A model generated the notes under the pieces. The model did not search any database. It saw only the letters and a program-made list of their open reading frames with translations, and was not told the origin of the DNA. A stretch of 64,000 nt of DNA. It comes from Deroplatys truncata (Eukaryota > Arthropoda > Insecta > Mantodea > Mantidae). This document shows, one piece after another, positions 31,951-43,685 of this stretch. Made by a program: the position numbers and the translations under genes. The stretch's first letter is position 1. Each line of letters starts with the position of its first letter. The stretch covers positions 64,246,001 through 64,310,000 of the forward strand of contig CM060989.1 of NCBI GenBank assembly GCA_030765065.1. Reading direction: 5' to 3'.

Positions 31951-34082
31951 ACTTTCTCTACTACGTATAGTAAGTAGGGGGAGTATTGTATTCCACCCAA
32001 AATTTCGATACCGAGATTTCACCGGAAATACATGTTTTGAGACTCACTGAATCCAAAAAAAGCATTTTTGGAAACATGTCCGTGTGTGTGTCTGTCTGTG
32101 AACAGCATAACTCAAAAACGAAGAGTTGGATAAACACCAAACTTGGTATTTATGTTCAGTATCTTTCAGAGATGCGACACGAAGGTTTTCAAGAAAATCC
32201 CCCCACCCCAGACTACCCTTTACATGGAACATTTTTGAAAATTTTAATTTTCTCAAAAACGGCTCTAACGATTTTGATTAAAATATCATATGTTTAAGAT
32301 ATTGTCATGGCAAATAAAATGTATATCTCGAATTTTCTGGGAATGTCTCCAAAAGTATTCTTCATTATGAACGACTTTTTCATAACTGGTAAACCATAAG
32401 AGATAGACAAAGTTTTACCACACGAAAAATGTAGATCGCGTTAAAATACACAATTTATGTCATATACATTTCTTTTGTTGAGTGAGGCGTTTTCGAGATA
32501 TTGCTTGTTATTTGCTTAAATTTTCCAATACTTATACTTTTTCTCAAATTCGTTATTCATTTTTACTTTCTCTACTGCGTATAGTAAGTAGGGGAAGTAT
32601 TGCATTCCACCCAAAAATTCGATACCGAGATTTCACCGGAAATACACGTTTTGAGACCTCCTGAATCCAAAAAAAGCATTTTTAGAAACATGTCCGTGTG
32701 TGTGTCTGTGTGTGTGTCTGTGAACAGCATAACTCAAAAACGAACAGTCGGATAAGCACCAAACTTGGTATTTAGGTTCAGTATCTTCCAGAGATGCGAC
32801 ACGAAGGTTTTCAAGAAAATCCCCCCACCCCAGACTACCCTTTACATGGAAGATTTTTCGAAAATTTTAATTTTCTCAAAAATGGCTCTAACGATTTTGA
32901 TTAAAATATCATATGTTTAAGATATTTTTATGATAAATAAAATGTATATCTTGAATTTCCTGGGAATGTCTCCAAAAGTATTCTTCATTGTGAACGACTT
33001 TTGCATAACTGGTAAACCATAAGAGATAGACAAAATTTTACTACACAAAAAATGTAGATCGCGTTAAAATACACAACTTATGTCATATACATTTCTTTTG
33101 TTGAGTGAACCGTTTTAGAGATATTGCTTGTTATTTCCTTAAATTTTACAATACTTATACTTTTTCTCACATTCGTTATTCATTTTTTACTTTCTCTACT
33201 ACGTATAGTAAGTAGGGGAAGTATTGCATTCCACCCAAAAATTCGATACCGAGATTTCACCGGAAATATATGTTTTGAGACCTCCTGAATCCAAAAAAAG
33301 CATTTTTGGAAACATGTCCGTGTGTGTGTCTGTGTGTGTGTGTGTCTGTGTGTGTGTGTGTCTGTGTGTGTGTCTGTGTGTGTGTCTGTGAACAGCATAA
33401 CTCAAAAACGAACAGTCGGATAAGCACCAAACTTGGTATTTAGGTTCATTATCTTCCAGAGATGCGACACGAAGGTTTTCAAGAAAATCCCCCCACCCCA
33501 GACTACCCATTACATGGAAGATTTTTCGAAAATTTTAATTTTCTCAAAAATGGCTCTAACGATTTTGATTAAAATATCATATGTTTAAGATAATGTCATG
33601 CGAAATGAAATGTATATCTCGAAGTTTCTGGGAATGTCTCCAAAAGTATTCTTCATTGTGAACGACTTTTGCGTAACTGGTAAACCATAAGAGATAGACA
33701 AAATGTTACTACACAAAAAATGTAGATCTCGTTAAAATACACAACTTATGTCATGTACATTTCTTTTGTCGAGTGAACCGTTTTCGAGATATTGCTTGTT
33801 ATTCCCTTAAATTTTCCAATACTTATACTTTTTCTCAAATTCGTTATTCATTTTTTTATGTCCTGGACTTGCAAAGAGAATGGAATGCGCCACATAGCAA
33901 CCAGCGCTTAAAATATTTGACTATCGCTGAAAACCTACCATATTCCCCTTGCATCTACAAGAAAATTACCAATAAGATTAACATCTCGATATCTCCATTA
34001 ACATGAAGCATATGGAGAATAAGCGTTTGTAAAAATAGTTTGTACAAGAGTAGAGAAAGGCATGTGAGTGTAACACATCAGA
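31951..34082 (-). mobile_element. HINE-like tandem array, one full plus two 3' units
   Basis: Read in the sense direction, a complete copy (34082 to 33189, 894 bp) is followed by two further units. These lack the first ~220 bp but carry full 3' ends (33188 to 32565 and 32564 to 31951, periods 624 and 614 bp). Each junction joins the terminal A-run GAAAGTAAAAA to the internal A-run before TGAATAACGAATT. CA tracts differ in length and pattern, and the second unit boundary has a one-base change (CTGCG). Confidence 0.85.
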
Positions 34083-34089
34083 TTTTTTT

Positions 34090-34640
34090 ATTCAATTATA
34101 TAATTTGTTATACATTAAGATACCCACATGACAGATACTCGCTAGGATTTTTGTAGGCCTGTGGCTATCCAAATGTATGTTATTGAGATTTCTTGTGTTG
34201 TAGTTATGATATTCTGAGTTCTTTTGAAATATAGTTATATTATTATGAATGAAGTTTAAGATTTCAAGAATATATTGACATGGAATACGCAAAACTTTAA
34301 TTTCATTGAATATATATCGACTCGGTGCTCTTATGGATACATAGTATCTAGTGTCTAAATGAAAACATGCAAAACAATGGAGGAAGGAGTAGAGGTACTG
34401 ATGTAACATGCAGCGTTAACTGAGTTGTGAATGAAGCTGATTTAACTGACGCCTAAATTACGTTTCTGCAATAGTCTGGCTTGGTAACTCACTCTCAGCC
34501 ATTGCATTTACCTACTGCGGTGATCAAACTTTGTGAATCCAGCAGAAACAAATCATAACTTAAGACGTGAGACAATGCAGTATGAAAATATTTGTTTTTT
34601 CCTTCCATCTGTTAGTTTTGCGTTTACACAGTCAAACTCC
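34090..34640 (+). repeat. Dispersed repeat related to 38690-39150
   Basis: The stretch from AATGAAAACATGCAAAACAATGG (34359) to CAAACTCCGGTCACG matches 38857-39150 over about 290 bp. It is a non-coding family that may belong with the TCGATA blocks at 31396 and 38700. Confidence 0.45.
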
Positions 34641-34674
34641 GGTCACGAGCGTAGCTTACAGATAAACAAAAATA

Positions 34675-34800
34675 AAATTTAATTGGGTTTTATTTATGAA
34701 CTCTCTTTAACTGCTGTCCTTAGCCTCCCATTCTATATTGGGCGTGAAAGTCCGGAAATTTTGCTCAGAGGCCTCTTTATTAGGCTTGAAATTCTTTTAC
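34675..34800 (-). mobile_element. SINE type S4 3' fragment
   Basis: Minus-strand match to the tail of the copy at 50478-50755 (CACGCCCAATATA and CTGAGCAGAATT-type blocks). The tRNA-like head is missing. Confidence 0.6.
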
Positions 34801-34860
34801 GTATACAGCTATACCGCACAATAATTGGATATATAACCTATGACATTATAAAGATAAAAA

Positions 34861-35686
34861 TATGATGTGTTACACTCACATGCCTTTCTCTACTCTTGTA
34901 CAAACTATTTTTACAAACGTTTATTCTCCATATGCTTCATGTTAATCGAGATATCGAGATGTTAATCTTATTGCTAATTTTCTTGTAGATGCAAGGGGGA
35001 ATTACTAAGCTTTAAGCGATAGTCAAATATTTTAAGAGCTGGTTGCTATGTGGAGTATTCCATTCTCTTGGCATTACTAGGACAAACAAAAATGGAATAA
35101 CGAATTTGAGAAGAAGTATAAGTATTGGAAAATTTAAGGGAATAACAAGCAATATTACGAAAATGATTCACCCAAAAAAATTGTGTATTTTAACGCGATC
35201 TACATTTTTTGTGTAGTAAAATTTTGTCTATCTTATGGTTTAGCAGCTATGCAAAAGTCGTTCACAGTGAAGAATACCTTTGGAGACATTCCCAGAAAAT
35301 TCGAGATATACATTTCATTTTATCATCAAAATATCTTAAACATATGATATTTTAATCAAAATCGTTTGAGCCATTTTTGAGAAAATTAAAATTTTCGAAA
35401 AATGTTCCATGTAGAGGGTAATTTGGGGTGGGGGGATTTTCTTGAAAACCTTCGTGTCGCATCTCTGGAAGATACTGAACCTAAATACCAAGTTTGGTGT
35501 TTATCTGACTGTTCGTTTCTGATGTTATGCTGTTCACAGACACACACAGGAACATGTTTCCAAAAAATGCTTTATTTGGATTCCGGGGATCTCAAAACAT
35601 GTATTTCCGGTGAAATCTCGGTATCGAATTTTTGGGTGGAATACAATACTTCCCCTACTTACTATACGTAGTAGAGAAAGTAAAAA
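34861..35686 (+). mobile_element. HINE-like element
   Basis: It runs from TATGATGTGTTACACTCAC to ACGTAGTAGAGAAAGTAAAAAA with a short CA tract. Near-consensus throughout. Confidence 0.85.
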
Positions 35687-35689
35687 ATG

Positions 35690-36262
35690 ACAAGCACTGA
35701 CAAATTCAAACCAGACATAACGGATATTTCGAAAATGGCTGGTGGCACAAATTAGTAGTTGAAACACTGTGTTTTAAATAGATCTACACTATTTATATAG
35801 TAAGATTTTACCTCTCCCTTACGGTTTACCCGTTAAGCAAGATTATACCAAAATTCTTTCGGATGAAGAGGACTTCAAAGTGTATTCCCAAAAATTTCAA
35901 GATATACATTTTGGCATATAAATATTTTAAATATATGCTAATTTACTTAAACTCGTGAGAGCAATTTTTTAAGAAACAAAAAGTACGGAACATTTTTCGA
36001 CGTAAAACATAGTTTGGGGATTTTCTTAAAAATCTTGGGGTCGCATCTTTGGAACTCACTGAACTTAAGCACCAACTTATCGGACTTTTGGTTTATGCTG
36101 TACACACACACACGCGCGCGCGCACGCATTTTCCTATAAATGCTTTTGGAGGGCTTCAGGGGATCACAAAACACAAATTTCTGGTGAATCCCGATATAAA
36201 ATTTTTGAATGGAAATTAAAACTTTCTCTACTTGCTGTTACTATAGTAGAGAAAGTAATAAA
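35690..36262 (+). mobile_element. Old HINE-like copy, 5'-truncated
   Basis: It follows the young copy directly, in the same orientation. It starts at TGACAAATTCAAACCAGAC and ends TATAGTAGAGAAAGTAATAAAA, with a CACACACGCGCGCGC tract. Confidence 0.65.
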
Positions 36263-36267
36263 ACATA

Positions 36268-37262
36268 ACTTTTGAGGCAGTATTTTTAACACTTAAATGA
36301 CTTCAGTCTAATTATATAAATATAAATTTAATAAATATGTGCAAGCAATATGTGTATGTAACAATATATAAAAAGTGTATATTACAGTCATTGTAAATGT
36401 TTATATTAATGTATACATGTTCAATGATGTTACGTGAATGTATTACGTAATTTAATAATGTAGGAGCTGTGAGAATAATAGGTTAAAAGTTGCTAACAAT
36501 GAGGTACCTTGAGGCAATAATGAGTAAGAAAGTGTAATAATGCTACTAGTCTTTCTTGGAGCACCAATAATGTAATTTTTGTGACAGTTTATAAAATAGT
36601 CAATCAACAACCAGAAAAAGCGTTCGTTAAATGAAGGTATTCTATTAGACTAAGATTAACCAATCAGAAACTAAATTTACAAATTTAGAGTTGCATTTGC
36701 TAGTAAATAGCGTTCCTAACCGGACGAGAGACGCGTCCTCGAGAAGTTTAATACGTATTCAGTGTGAGACAAAAATAGTTTACGTGTTAAAAAGTGCAAG
36801 TAATTAACAAAAGAATGTCACAGCTCTCTATATCAGTGAAGTGTTATTTAAATCGTGTCAAGCATTAATAAAAGGAGTGAAGTAAAGTTATAATCTGTGT
36901 AAGCCTACATTCTTCAGCCGCACCACTCCCTGCTAAGACATCCATGTCTAAAAAAATATAAATACTGACGCAGCCGAGGCAAATATAAATATATAGTATT
37001 TAAAGAACGTAAAAATTACAAAGTTAATATTTTTAAACATTTTTGGGGGCAAAGGCCACCGGAAAGTACATATAGGGCGAAGGCTACCGGAAACTTTTTA
37101 TCATACGTGCGTTGCAACTACTTCAAGTTCGGCTCCCCAACAGTCGAAATATAATACATCTTCTTCAAACTGACTTTCCATACGTTATCAGCAAATAACC
37201 TACTTCAAATAGGCTCCCAAAGCGTGGGGCAAATAAAAATACATCTTCTCAAAGTCCCTAAT
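36268..37262 (+). repeat. LTR-like repeat L1, copy B
   Basis: It starts TGAGGCAGTATTTTTAACACTT at about 36275. An ATTAATAAAAGGAGTG block lies near 36866. The right third (from about 37110) is made of diverged units of about 50-60 bp that begin CTTCAA and contain GGCTCCC..A.CGT. Two GAAGGCYACCGGAAA blocks occur at 37043-37095. Confidence 0.5.
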
Positions 37263-37957
37263 TTCAGATTTGTTCTCGACTATGGGCAGTCAGTCACCAA
37301 ATCGGCGAAGAGTTGAAGAGTAGAAAGTAATGCTTTAATTGAAGGCTTTCTAGGCCGAGATTCTGAAATCTGCTCATTAAAATGATGGATGGGCACAGCT
37401 TCCAGGTAGCTTATTGTTGCTTAGAAGAAACAAACTGCGTTAGAAACTTAGCCCAGATAAGGGCATTCAACTCACTTCAGCTACAAGTAACAGTTAACCC
37501 GACAGCATAGAATGTTCCTCCGGGCATTTCCAGTAAGCGAAGAGTGAGAACGTATAAGCAGTGAAGCCACGGCGACCAAGGGTTCTTCTTAAGCATGGAT
37601 TTTATGCACCGTAGTAACATACAGAATATACCAAATCGCCTGGTGGCAGTATTAGGGTTTTGTGTAACGTTGCCTTCTCAATAGTAATTTATGTTCTTAA
37701 AACATACCTTTATACCCTAATAAACACATAGGATAAACATACGTAATACCGTGATATACCTTATTTCGTGAACCAGTATTTCAGAGCCTTCACAGACTAA
37801 GTTAGGTCACAAGGCATTCAGAGAGGGCAATCATCCCCCTAACTGTAAAAATGTGGCCAGTACTCTTTGAGAGCATGGTATGATGATGTATTATTGCATC
37901 ATAAACTTTAATTTATGAAGGGTTTTACATACAGCATATTTCATCTGTTGTTCAACT
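37263..37957. other. No recognisable feature
   Basis: No frame, tRNA-like head or match to other repeats in the window. Confidence 0.4.
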
Positions 37958-37958
37958 A

Positions 37959-38680
37959 TTGGCAGGTCTCATAAGTTCGTTCGTTTTGCTCGCAAGTTCC
38001 ATCTATAATACCTGAAAACCCTGATAACTCAAGTTATCCTAATTGCCTAACCACCCCTACTACCTAGAGAACAACAACCAGACTCACTATTGGATATGTC
38101 AGTGTGTATTTGTGACTGACGTTGGATAGAACGGCGTGAACTTGTGTTTAGAAACTATGGAAAGCAAACAGGAACATTTCCGACATCTTATGCTGTTTTA
38201 CTATCGTAAGGGCAAATCGCCTCACAATGCCGGCTGAAAATTTGTGCTGTCTACGGGGAAAATGCAGTAACGAAGCGAGGATGTCAAAAGTGGTTTGTTG
38301 ATTTCGAGCTCGGAATTTCTCCCTAAACGACAAACCTCGGTCTGGACGGCCAATGGTTACGGACGTGGAAAAAAATTATGAAACTATAGCCAACAATCCA
38401 CGAATTACAGTTCAGGTGTTGGCATTGGAGCTCAATTTAGCTCGTGCTACTGTAGCCAGTAACATGGCAATATATTGTCGACAATAATGGTGTATACTGC
38501 AGGAAATAAATAGTTTGTTTACAAAACCTAACTGCCGTAGTGATTTATCTATTGAACGACCTTGTGTTTAAAGTTCGGCAACTACGCTGTCGTAGCTGCG
38601 CTGCGGGTGAGGTGTGTTCCCAGGCGTTCTTAGTGATTGAAACGTAACGAAAAGCGAACGAATTTATGAGACAACCCTAT
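37959..38680 (+). mobile_element. Mariner element, internally deleted
   Basis: Related ends face inward: GGTCTCATAAGTTCGTTCG from about 37965 and the inverse of TTGTCTCATAAATTCGTTCG ending at about 38678. A TA lies beside each. At about 720 bp it lacks the whole catalytic half. Confidence 0.7.
38153..38510 (+). pseudogene. Mariner transposase N-terminal fragment
   Basis: From the Met at 38154 it reads MESKQEHFRHLMLFYYRKGK. After an in-frame stop come KICAVYGENAVTKRGCQKWF and VDFELGISP. This is the first helix-turn-helix of a SETMAR-type mariner transposase (HLRH.mLF.F.KGk, then C..Wf..F..G). Further on, in another frame, GRPMVTDVEKN and NPRITVQVLALELN carry the linker and the second helix-turn-helix. 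The catalytic domain is absent because the element is internally deleted. Several stops and frame changes make it inactive. Confidence 0.75.
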
Positions 38681-38689
38681 ATTATTGCA

Positions 38690-39150
38690 AAGGATGGGAC
38701 CTCGATATTCGGGGTCTCGAAGTATGTCTAATGCATTGAGATAAACCTTCGATGATTTTAATGTTTTAAGTTTTGCATTATTGGAAGTTGTTGCGTTTAA
38801 ATTTATGCTGTATAACGAATGAAAGGAGATGAGACGCCCCATAGACTCTTGTGTGTAAATGAAAAACAAGCAAAACAATAGGAAAAGGAGTAGAGGTACC
38901 GAGGTGACCTGCTGCGTTAAATCATACCTTAGTGTATCGGCTATTTAGCTGACGCACTAAATCACGTTTCTGCAACAGCCTGGCTTGACGACTCACTCAG
39001 CCATTACATTACCTACTCCGGTGACCAAGATTTATGAAACCAGCAGAAACCAATCAGAACTTAAGACGTGAGATAATACAGCGCATGGAAATATTTGTTG
39101 TTCCCTTCCATCTGTTAATTTGAGTTTACGCAAGGCAAACTCGGGTCACG
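38690..39150 (+). repeat. Dispersed repeat, second copy, with TCGATA-type left part
   Basis: The left part (ACCTCGATATTCGGGG, GAGATAAACCTTCGATG) is shared with 31690-31830. The right part is shared with 34359-34650. The composite suggests that one longer element is the source of all three blocks. ATT microsatellite follows at 39225-39247. Confidence 0.45.
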
Positions 39151-39310
39151 TAATATGGATAGGTTATCCTTTAAAAGAAAGTTTTCAGCACAAAATATAA
39201 TTACAAAAATGGGAAGCAAAGAAATTATTATTATTATTATTATTATTTTACATTAGCCTTAACTAGCAATAGGGTTATATTATATCCTGTGGCATTATCA
39301 AGATACAAAA

Positions 39311-40161
39311 TCTGATGTGTTACACTCACATGACTTTCTCTACTCTTCTACAAACTATTGTTACAAACGCTTATTCTCCACATGCTTCATGTTAATCGAG
39401 ATGTTAATCTTATTGCTAATTTTCTTGTAGATGCAAGGGGAATTGGTAGGCTTTAAGCGATAGTAAAATATTTTAAGAGCTGGTTGCTATGTGGAGTATT
39501 TCATTCTCTTTGCATTACCAGGACAAAAAAAAAAAGAATAACGAATTCCCATTTGAGAAAAAGTATAAGTATTGGAAAATTTAAGGGAATAACAAGCAAT
39601 ATCTCGAAAATGGCTCACTCAACAACAAAAAAATGTACGACATAAATTGTGTATTTTAACGCGCTCTACATTTTGTGTGTAGTAAAATTTTGTCTCTCTT
39701 ATGGTTTACCAGTTATGCAAAAATCGTTTACAATGAAGAATACTTTTGGAGACATTCTCAGAAAATTCGACATATACATTTCAGTTGTCATGAAAATATC
39801 TTAAACATATGATATTTTAATCAAAATTGTTAGAGAGTTTTTGAGAAAATTAAAATTTCCGAAAAATGTTCCATGTAAAGGGTAATCTGGGGTGGGGGAT
39901 TTTCTTGAAAACCTTTGTGTCGCATCTCTGGAAGGTACTGAACCTAAATACCAAGTTTGGTGTTTATCCGACTGTTCGTTTCTGAGTTATGCTGTTCACA
40001 GGCACATACACACGGACATGTTTCCAAAAATGTTTTTTTTTTTTTTTTTTTTTTGGATTCAGGGGGTCTCAAGAGATGTATTTCCGGTGAAATCTCGGTA
40101 TCGATTTTTTTGGTGGAATGCAATACTTCCCCTACTTACTACACGAGTAGAAAAAGCAAAA
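39311..40161 (+). mobile_element. HINE-like element, complete
   Basis: It runs from TCTGATGTGTTACACTCACATG to a mutated 3' end (ACACGAGTAGAAAAAGCAAAAA), 851 bp. A run of 20 T's (40031-40053) has expanded at the usual short T-tract. Confidence 0.85.
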
Positions 40162-40710
40162 AGACCGATTATCGCTTTAGCCTATGCTTATTATACCTTA
40201 TAACAATATCCACAATAAAAGTATAATAAAAGTTATCCTTTATAAACAAGTAGATACAGGAATATGCTTTAAGAAGAGTGAGCAGATAAGACATGTAAAT
40301 GTAACACAAGTTTTTCACAATATAGCATAGGCTGTGATTATAGCTGAAGTTACTCTACCTTTGTAAAAGGTTCTGGATCAAATTTTTGGTTGTACTGAAA
40401 CTCGTTTCCTGTTGAAGGAAGCACACTTTTGATGGTTCTAAAAGAAAGGTGATTTGCCGAGCAAGCTCTCCCGTGTTTCCTAGCAACTGGTGGTGCCCCA
40501 TTGTCTTCTGTTTGTGGGCAATACCCGATGAAGAGTAGTGGCAGTGGGTTTTGTAGTGTTATTATTGATTTTAAGAAAGGCTTTTAGAGAGCAAAGTAGT
40601 TGCTAAAGGGTAAGTTAACGACCCTATACTGCCAATGTTCAATTAGCGTATTTAAAGACCCGATATCTCAAAAACTACTTAAGATAACATTTAGAACTTT
40701 TTACTGGATA
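40162..40710. other. No recognisable feature
   Basis: Spacer without a recognisable gene or a repeat shared within the window. Confidence 0.4.
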
Positions 40711-41244
40711 AAGATACAATATTTGTAAGTAAATTGACCAAACGCATATCAGAAAATAAGATATGTTTTACAAAATAATTTTGATTTTTAAAGTTATTTT
40801 TAAGCGAAATAATTTTTTTGTGTACAAACTAATACACACATACGGTTCAAAGTGCGTACTGTGTTTGATTCAAGAGTTTAGCTATGACCTTGTGGTTGAC
40901 GTAAGCGAACCTGAGTCAGTGCTGCTGTTTTAAACCCTGTTTCAAAGGTATTTATCCTTTCTTTCCCGGAGCAATAATAAGTAGCATGAGTAATACATTA
41001 TATTACGGCATCAAACAAAACAATTGTGATCATACTTTCAATAAGTAAACCTACATACGTGTAAAACAATAAAATTATGAGCATACACATCATTCTCCTG
41101 AGTCAACCACAGTGCATTTCATGACTGTTATGTTGACATGTGTTTAAAGCAATACATTGGTGAAATTTGGTAAAAAAAATATGAAAAGTTTCTATTTTTT
41201 ATATTTTTATTGCACTTACTGTGTTCAACAACGTTTTAGCTAGT
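40711..41244 (+). repeat. Dispersed repeat R2, copy 1
   Basis: It matches 46166-46692 in the same orientation: AAGATACAATATTTGTAAGTAA at the left, TCATTCTCCTGAGTCAACCA in the middle, AACAACGTTTTAGC at the right edge. Non-coding, with many small indels. Confidence 0.6.
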
Positions 41245-41456
41245 AGGTGGGAGTGCCTTTCCGAGTAGGTAGGGTTTATATACTGGAAGGAGGTGGTGTT
41301 TACTTGGTATGAGGCTAGTAAGGACGTGTTACAGAGGAAAGTCTGTTAGCTGTTTTCCACTGTATGCGTCACACGCAGCACGAGTTCAGCATACTGTGTA
41401 CCACTCCCACAAGCTAAAGCTTTACCTGAGATAAGCCACCCACCTACTAGCTAAAA
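41234..41456. repeat. Perfect 18-bp inverted repeat bounding 223 bp
   Basis: TTTTAGCTAGTAGGTGGG at 41234-41251 is exactly complementary to 41439-41456. It could be the termini of a small non-autonomous DNA element. No clear flanking duplication was found. Confidence 0.5.
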
Positions 41457-41459
41457 TGT

Positions 41460-42478
41460 CTCTTTGAAGATGTTTTTTTATTTTAATATGAATAAATTTA
41501 AAGCCACAAAGGACTATTTAATTGGTCCTGTACAATTTAGTAAAACACAGGGTTGAACTTTAAACCAAATGTTTCTCCATTCCTTTTTCTCAGCATTTTT
41601 CAACTCTCGGACCACAGTTTGCAACATATGAGGTTGAAATTTTCAGGATGGCTTCAGGAATTATGGACTTAAAAACCATGCTGAAATTATTTTCCATAAC
41701 TGAAAAATTGAACAATTCAATAACATGTATACAAACAAAAATATATTTTCTTAAAGTAATTAAAATTAAGAAATACCTGCACAATTTATTTATGTTTGTA
41801 TACAAAGTTCAAATTAAAAATTCCGGACTGGTACGATAAACTGTAGGGTACATAGAGCATTTCATATAACCGTATAAAAAGTGATTAATTCTGAATGAAA
41901 TTATTAATATCTTAATAACAGTGTGACATAGCGCGTTAAACTTCTGTGTTCACTATGTTTTATGCTCTGAGTAGGTATATGGTACAAAAGTCAAAACAAT
42001 CAGAAGAAAACTGTGGATTTATGAATTTTCAGGTATGCATTTCCTTAAAATTTCACCCTTCTATAATTTATAGTTCCAGAGAAAAAGGGACATTTATTAC
42101 AAAAAATGTAGGTTTGAGAAAACACCATTTAAAGTGAAAAATGTTTAAAAACTTGATATTGCAAATTACATAGAAATTAATATCTGCCTTCGCATTAATC
42201 ATAATCTTCCTGAGTTGTATCTGACTGCTTTAAATATATTCTGCAATCAACTTCTGCCATAACATTTCTTATGTGACCCAAGTCACTTAATATGATCATT
42301 ATGTTCTTTCCAATTTTCACACTCTGCCTGTCTCCCATATTAAATGAAATAACAGCATCATTAATATACCAATGCATTAAGCTAAACAAACATGCTAAAT
42401 ACCGGCTTTCTAGAGACAACGGTTCCAAAGTTATGAATTATTTTCTGAAATGGTGCATAGAATTCAGTCGTACTTATT
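41460..42478. other. No recognisable feature
   Basis: AT-rich DNA with frames of 60-80 codons on both strands that show no domain. Confidence 0.4.
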
Positions 42479-43315
42479 ACTTTCTCTACTACGTATAGTA
42501 AGTAGGGGAAGTATTGTATTCCACACAAAAATTCGATACCGAGATTTCACCGGAAATACATGTTTTGAGACCCCCTGAATCCAAAAAAAAGCATTTTTAG
42601 AAACATATCTGTGCGTATGTGTGTGTCTGTGAACAGCATAACTCAGAAACGAACAGTCGGATAACACCAAGCTTGATATTTAGGTTCAGTATCTTCCAGA
42701 GATGCGACACGAAGGTTTTCAAGAAAATTCCCCACCCCAGATTACCCTTTACATGGAACATTTTTCGAAAATTGTAATTTTCTCATAAATGGCTCTAACG
42801 ATTTTGATTAATATATCATATGTATAAGATATTTTTATGACAAATGAAATGTATATCTCGAATTTTCTGGGAATGTCTCCAAAAGTATTCTTCATTGTGA
42901 ACGACTTTTGCATATCTGGTAAACCATAAGACATAGACAAACTTTTACTACACAAAAAATGTAGAACGTGTTAAAATACACAATTTATGCCATATACATG
43001 TTTTTTGTTGAGTGACCCATTTTCGAGATATTGTTGTTATTCCCTTAAATTTTCCAATACTTATACTTTTTCTGAAATGGAAATTCGTTATTCATTTTTT
43101 TTGTCCTGGTAATGCAAAGAGAATGGAATACTCCGCATAGCAACCAGCTCTTAAAATATTTGACTATCGCTTAAAGCCTAGCAATTCCCCTTGCACCTAC
43201 AAGAAAATTAGCAATAAGATTAACATCTCGATTAACATGAAGCATATGGAGAATAAGCGTTTGTAAAAATAGTTTGTACAAGAGTAGAGAAAGTCATGTG
43301 AGTGTAACACATCAG
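42479..43315 (-). mobile_element. HINE-like element, complete
   Basis: 837 bp from ACTTTCTCTACTACG (3' end, left) to AACACATCAGA (5' end, right). The TG tract is short. Near-consensus. Confidence 0.85.
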
Positions 43316-43685
43316 ATTTTTAAATGCACAGAGCACTGTCATCTTTTTAAAAAATATTTTAAATTGTCAACAAACGCCACTTTGTGTCTCTGCTGTTCAT
43401 ACGGAAAAACCGCCAATGTCTGAACGAAAAACACAGTGAGCCTTACGGGAATAACTGATAGAGAGCCCTAAATCACAAAGCGTAGTCGAACAATGTTTTT
43501 TATAAGTAAAGGAGTGAAGAAGTTGCGCTGAATAGCGACAAGCGAGCGTAGCCGAAAAATCTGTGAGGTCAAATCCCAATGAAGAATTATGACACTATTT
43601 GGTGGGATAGACTCGGTAGGTAACGTGTGTGTTTCTAAGACCAACAACTAAAAATATCGCTATTTTCGCAGATTTGGCTAATACT
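43316..43685. other. No recognisable feature
   Basis: Spacer between a HINE-like copy and the third LTR-like copy. Confidence 0.35.

Noticed and set aside
33180..33510. Overlapping frames rich in Thr-His repeats and the peptide SRYRIFGWN
   Set aside because: The same peptides recur in every HINE-like copy with frameshifts and stops between copies. The CA tract makes the His-Thr run. There is no sign of selection on a protein.
31951..34082. CRISPR-like array
   Set aside because: The repeating unit is over 600 bp with no spacers, and the genome is eukaryotic. It is a transposon-derived tandem array.
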